Shown piece after piece: positions 60,545-64,000 of a DNA stretch of 64,000 nucleotides. This DNA is from Sphingorhabdus lacus (lineage in GTDB: Bacteria > Pseudomonadota > Alphaproteobacteria > Sphingomonadales > Sphingomonadaceae). Location: contig NZ_CP035733.1 in NCBI RefSeq assembly GCF_009768975.1, positions 2,170,001 through 2,234,000 of the forward strand, written 5' to 3'. Both the position numbers and the translations under genes were made by a program. Under the pieces are notes generated by a model, which did no database searches, was not told the DNA's origin, and saw nothing but the letters and a program-made list of their open reading frames with translations. Position 1 is the stretch's first letter. The number at the start of each line of letters is the position of its first letter.

Positions 60545-62932
60545 ATGAGCTTTTTGGCAAATCCCACAACCGCCAATGCCAAGCAATTGCCTACCGGAGT
60601 AGGGCGCGGTTTTCCGCCATCGTCCATCGCCGATATGCGCATTGAACGCATTCTCCGTCGCGGCTTCATGCTGGACGAAGAATTGTCGGCAAATGGCAAT
60701 GCGGCAACCAACCAAGCCACTTCAATCGCGCCAAGAATTGCCTTGATAGGCGGGTTCACTCCCCGACGCTGCGGCATCGCAACATTCACCGCCGATACCC
60801 ACGATTCTATCCGCGCAGCCTATCCCGAGACTGAAGTCGATGTTTATGCCATGGCGCCTGTTGCGAATGATATTGCCTTCGCGGCTCCGGTTCGCGGCGT
60901 TATCGTCGAAAACGATACCGACAGCTTCATCGCGGCAGCGCGGCAAATCGAATCCAGCCATGTAGACCTCGTCTGGTTGCAGCATGAATTCGGCCTGTTT
61001 GGTGGATATGCCGGTGATAAAATTCTGGAGCTGCTGGACCGGATAGCAGCCCCGTTATTCGTCACCTTGCATACCGTCATGCCCGATCCCGATGCCGACC
61101 AGCGGCGCGTGATCGACCGTATAATCGCCCGCGCGTCCAAGCTGATTGTCATGTCGGAGCGCGCCGCCCTTTTGCTAAAGGACGTATTTGGTGCTGATCC
61201 CGAGCAGATTGAAATTATACCGCATGGCGTTCCGGACCGTCCGTTCGGACGCACCGACCAGTTTAAAGCAGAACATCACTTAACCGGCCGGAAAGTGATC
61301 ATGACATTTGGCCTTTTGTCGCCGGGCAAAGGTATTGAAGCGGTCATAAGTGCCCTTCCGGAAATTGCGTCGACCCACCCAGATGTTCTCTATTGCATCG
61401 TTGGCGCGACGCACCCCAATTTGCTCGCGCGGGAAGGCGAAGCTTATCGCGATAGCCTACGGAAGCTTGCGCACGATCTGGGTGTAGAAAACAACATTCG
61501 CTGGATCGACTCTTTCCTCGAAACCGAAGCTTTGCTTGACCTGATTGAAGCTGCCGACATCTATGTGACGCCCTATCTTGGTGCCAACCAAGCCACATCC
61601 GGCACATTGTCCTATGCCGTTGCGTTGGGAAAAGCCGTGGTTTCCACGCCCTATGCCCATGCTGTCGAACTGCTGGCAGATGACCATGGTGTCCTGATCC
61701 CCTTTGGAGATAGCACCGCCTTGGCCCGCGAGATTGGCGGTCTTCTCGACGCGCCGGGACGCCTCAACGCCATGCAGAAGCGCGCTTATGATCGGGGCCG
61801 GGATATGATCTGGCCGGCTTTTGCGATGCGCTGCCACGATCTGGTGACGCAGGAGCTACAGCCCCATGCGTCGCCATTTGCAGACCCTGCACAAAGCCCG
61901 GGTATCGAAGGCTTGCTTCGCATTTGCGACAGCACCGGCATTATCCAACATTCCATCTTCTCCGTTCCGGACCGCGCGCATGGCTATTGCGTCGACGACA
62001 ATGCCCGGGCGTTGATGCTGATGAACCGCCTTGGCCATGATGCAGAACCCCACCGCTCGCGTCTCGCCGGGATCTTCGCAGGCTTTGTGCAAAATTCGTG
62101 GAATGATGACGCCCAAGAGTTTCGCAATTTCATGGGCTATGCCCGAAACTGGCTGGAGGCAGTCGGGTCAGAGGATAGTTGCGGACGCGCCCTTTGGGCG
62201 TTGGGCGCTACGGCGCATCAGGGTATCACGCCGTCCTTGCGCCAATGGGCGCAGCGCCTGTTCGACCGGACTATCTCCAGTGCTGCCGATTTCGGATCGC
62301 CTCGCGCGACGGCCTTTGCGATGCTGGGCGCCGATTATCGGCTCGAAACCAGAATGGACGATGCGGCGGCAAGATCGATCTTGGAGCATGGCGCGGAGTT
62401 TCTGATGGCGCGTCTCCACTCGGCACGACAGGCCGACTGGCCCTGGTTTGAAACCGTGCTCGCCTACGATAATTGCCGGATGCCCGAGGCTTTGATCCGC
62501 GCCGGATTAAGGCTGGATCGCCCTGAGTTTACCGCCGCCGGACTTGAAACGCTGCGCTGGATTTTGGACATCCAGATCAGCCCGGCAGGTTTTTTCCGTC
62601 CCGTCGGGTCCGAAAGCTTTGGGCGCGAATATGCCCTGCCGCGTCCTTTCGACCAGCAACCCGTCGAAGCCTGGGCCGCGATTGACGCCGCCCATGCGGC
62701 GTTCGATGCGACCAAGGACCGCCAATGGCTCAGCCATGCGAGCCGTGCCTATGCCTGGTTTTTTGGCTCCAACGATCGCGGTGTTGCGGTGGCCGACCCC
62801 GTTTCGGGATCGTGCCATGACGGCATCAATCCGCGTGGACTCAACCTCAACGAAGGCGCCGAGTCCGTGCTGGCCTACCAGTTGGCGCATTGTTCGATCC
62901 GGGATTTGATGTCCAAAGCGGACACCAATTGA
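60545..62932 (+). CDS. GT4-type glycosyltransferase fused to a helical-toroid-like C-terminal domain
   Basis: A 795-aa protein. Residues about 60-430 form a GT-B glycosyltransferase of family 4 type ('ALIGGFTPRRCGIATFTADT', 'WLQHEFGLFGGYAGDKILEL', 'IEIIPHGVPDRPFGR', 'TFGLLSPGKGIEAVISALPE', 'GTLSYAVALGKAVVSTPYAH'). Residues about 450-790 are helical, with 'HGYCVDDNARALMLMNRLGH' and 'FGREYALPRPFDQQPVEAWA', like (alpha/alpha) barrel carbohydrate-active domains. The start at 60545 is followed by a 55-residue unconserved-looking N-terminus. A GH130-like gene begins 12 bp downstream. Together they suggest synthesis and phosphorolysis of a glycan, perhaps mannose-based (inference). Confidence 0.88.
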   Translation: MSFLANPTTANAKQLPTGVGRGFPPSSIADMRIERILRRGFMLDEELSANGNAATNQATSIAPRIALIGGFTPRRCGIATFTADTHDSIRAAYPETEVDVYAMAPVANDIAFAAPVRGVIVENDTDSFIAAARQIESSHVDLVWLQHEFGLFGGYAGDKILELLDRIAAPLFVTLHTVMPDPDADQRRVIDRIIARASKLIVMSERAALLLKDVFGADPEQIEIIPHGVPDRPFGRTDQFKAEHHLTGRKVIMTFGLLSPGKGIEAVISALPEIASTHPDVLYCIVGATHPNLLAREGEAYRDSLRKLAHDLGVENNIRWIDSFLETEALLDLIEAADIYVTPYLGANQATSGTLSYAVALGKAVVSTPYAHAVELLADDHGVLIPFGDSTALAREIGGLLDAPGRLNAMQKRAYDRGRDMIWPAFAMRCHDLVTQELQPHASPFADPAQSPGIEGLLRICDSTGIIQHSIFSVPDRAHGYCVDDNARALMLMNRLGHDAEPHRSRLAGIFAGFVQNSWNDDAQEFRNFMGYARNWLEAVGSEDSCGRALWALGATAHQGITPSLRQWAQRLFDRTISSAADFGSPRATAFAMLGADYRLETRMDDAAARSILEHGAEFLMARLHSARQADWPWFETVLAYDNCRMPEALIRAGLRLDRPEFTAAGLETLRWILDIQISPAGFFRPVGSESFGREYALPRPFDQQPVEAWAAIDAAHAAFDATKDRQWLSHASRAYAWFFGSNDRGVAVADPVSGSCHDGINPRGLNLNEGAESVLAYQLAHCSIRDLMSKADTN

Positions 62933-62944
62933 AAGTGCTCGTCT

Positions 62945-64000
62945 GTGGTTGATTTATTCCAGCATGAGTTGCGCCTGCACGCCGATCCCAGCCGTGTTGT
63001 CGTGCGCCCGTTTCATCTTGCGTGGCAAGCATCCGGCCCGGACATTGAACGGGTGGGGAAACTTGTCGGCGACATTATTGGCCTTGATCCCCGCACCGTG
63101 CGAAGTGAAATGGGTATTGTTCTTAACGATTTTGCAGACCGCCATTGGCAGTTGGAACGCGTTTTCGACGACCGGTACAAGCAAATCGAATTCGCGCTCA
63201 AACTGGATGGCGCATCGATAAAGCGGAATACCAAAAGACTGATCGGCGCCTATTTCTGCCATGAATATAGCTATGCAGCGGCGGCGCTGATGAACCCGAG
63301 CGTGGTGCGCCATCCTGATCAAAGCGGCTTGCAACATGGCAGCGTCCGCGTTCTGCTGTCGTTACGCGCGGTCGGTGAAGGGCATATTTCGACCATAGCC
63401 TTTCGCGAAGGAATCATTTCGTCCGGCCGCCAACTTACCCTGTCGCATCAACCTGCCTTTGCCACCGCTGCCATGCTCGGCAAGCCCAAGCGGGATGCGC
63501 CTGATGGGTCGGTTTCCGTTTACCGTCATCCGGACGCCAGCATATCGGGCACCGTCATCTTTCCGATGACCGAAGCCCAGCGGAACGGGCTGGAAGATCT
63601 GCGCCTCGTCGAGTTCGAACGTGATAGCGGCAAAAGCGAATGGATTGGCACCTACACCGCCTATAGCGGACGTGATATCCGGTCCGAGTTGCTACGCACC
63701 CGCGATTTCCATGATTTCACCCTGACCCCGATCCGCGGCAGCGCGGGCCGGAACAAGGGCATGGCCCTTTTCCCGCGCAAGATTGACGGGAAGTTCCTGA
63801 TGATCGGGCGCCAGGACGGCAAGAATCTCTTTCTGCTCCGGTCGGACAAAATCGACGAATGGGACGACGGAGAATTGCTGCTGGAGCCGAAATACCCTTG
63901 GGAATATGTCCAGATCGGCAATTGCGGCGCGCCTATAGAATTGGACGAAGGCTGGCTTGTCCTGACGCATGGTGTCGGCGCGATGCGCAAATACGCCATA
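62945..64000 (+). CDS. GH130-family glycoside phosphorylase-like protein (partial, runs off the window)
   Basis: An open frame without a stop to the window end: 352 codons from GTG 62945. The translation begins 'VVDLFQHELRLHADPSRVVV' and contains the GH130 landmarks 'NGLEDLRLVEFE' (equivalent to the EDPR motif with the catalytic Asp; about residues 215-226) and 'NKGMALFPRKIDGKFLMIGR' followed by 'RSDKIDEWD'. GH130 enzymes phosphorolyse or transfer beta-mannosides. Only 12 bp separate it from the glycosyltransferase, so the two form one unit. The C-terminal end is outside the window. Confidence 0.85.
   Translation, partial: MVDLFQHELRLHADPSRVVVRPFHLAWQASGPDIERVGKLVGDIIGLDPRTVRSEMGIVLNDFADRHWQLERVFDDRYKQIEFALKLDGASIKRNTKRLIGAYFCHEYSYAAAALMNPSVVRHPDQSGLQHGSVRVLLSLRAVGEGHISTIAFREGIISSGRQLTLSHQPAFATAAMLGKPKRDAPDGSVSVYRHPDASISGTVIFPMTEAQRNGLEDLRLVEFERDSGKSEWIGTYTAYSGRDIRSELLRTRDFHDFTLTPIRGSAGRNKGMALFPRKIDGKFLMIGRQDGKNLFLLRSDKIDEWDDGELLLEPKYPWEYVQIGNCGAPIELDEGWLVLTHGVGAMRKYAI

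Overview
The window reads as a chromosomal segment of an aerobic anoxygenic phototrophic alphaproteobacterium, most likely a member of the Sphingomonadales. The evidence is a compact photosynthesis gene cluster (about 19.5-57.1 kb) with an oxygen-dependent cyclase (acsF), an LH1-RC operon pufBALM without pufC in the window, spirilloxanthin-type carotenoid genes crtCDF, and ppsR/ppaA regulators, flanked by a large TonB-dependent receptor, a prolyl-oligopeptidase-type peptidase and other genes typical of sphingomonads. I cannot fix the genus from sequence alone.

Layout. 0.1-8.9 kb: a long GST-like protein, an AraC regulator, a TonB-dependent receptor, an S9 peptidase, two small envelope proteins and an OmpA-family protein. 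9.1-15.1 kb: a divergent module made of a TpsB/ShlB-type outer-membrane secretion pore, a FecR-domain protein carrying eleven 17-residue Gly/Asn repeats, and a CHASE2 protein with a degenerate GGDEF and an intact EAL domain. 15.2-19.1 kb: a META-domain lipoprotein-like/secreted protein, two paralogous divergent TetR regulators and a GMC oxidoreductase; a near-identical 15-bp palindrome lies before the second TetR and before the oxidoreductase.

19.5-57.1 kb, the photosynthesis cluster, in five blocks: bchI-bchD-bchO plus a 53-aa membrane protein (+); crtC-crtD (-); crtF-bchCXYZ-pufBALM (+); ppaA-ppsR and bchG-pucC-like-bchP-tspO plus a small membrane protein (-); bchFNBHLM-lhaA-puhABC-orf-acsF-puhE-hemA (+), closed by a convergent lipoprotein cytochrome c (-). 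Together these make 5-aminolevulinate (hemA), insert Mg (bchHID), methylate (bchM), close ring E aerobically (acsF), reduce ring D (bchLNB) and ring B (bchXYZ), modify the 3-vinyl group (bchF, bchC), attach and reduce the isoprenoid tail (bchG, bchP), and build and assemble LH1 and the reaction centre (pufBALM, puhABCE, lhaA, pucC-like). bciA, the 8-vinyl reductase, lies just outside at 58.6-59.6 kb. Many neighbours overlap by ATGA/GTGA/TGATG, implying translational coupling. TGT-N12-ACA sites, the PpsR/CrtJ consensus, occur before bchC (two in tandem), before bchG, and, with one mismatch, between crtD and crtF and in the bchF/ppaA spacer.

57.2-64 kb: a DUF3422 membrane protein, bciA, an Fe-type superoxide dismutase, and a two-gene unit of a glycosyltransferase with a helical C-terminal domain followed by a GH130-family phosphorylase-like gene that runs off the window end. 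No rRNA, tRNA, CRISPR array, insertion sequence or integrase was recognised by eye.
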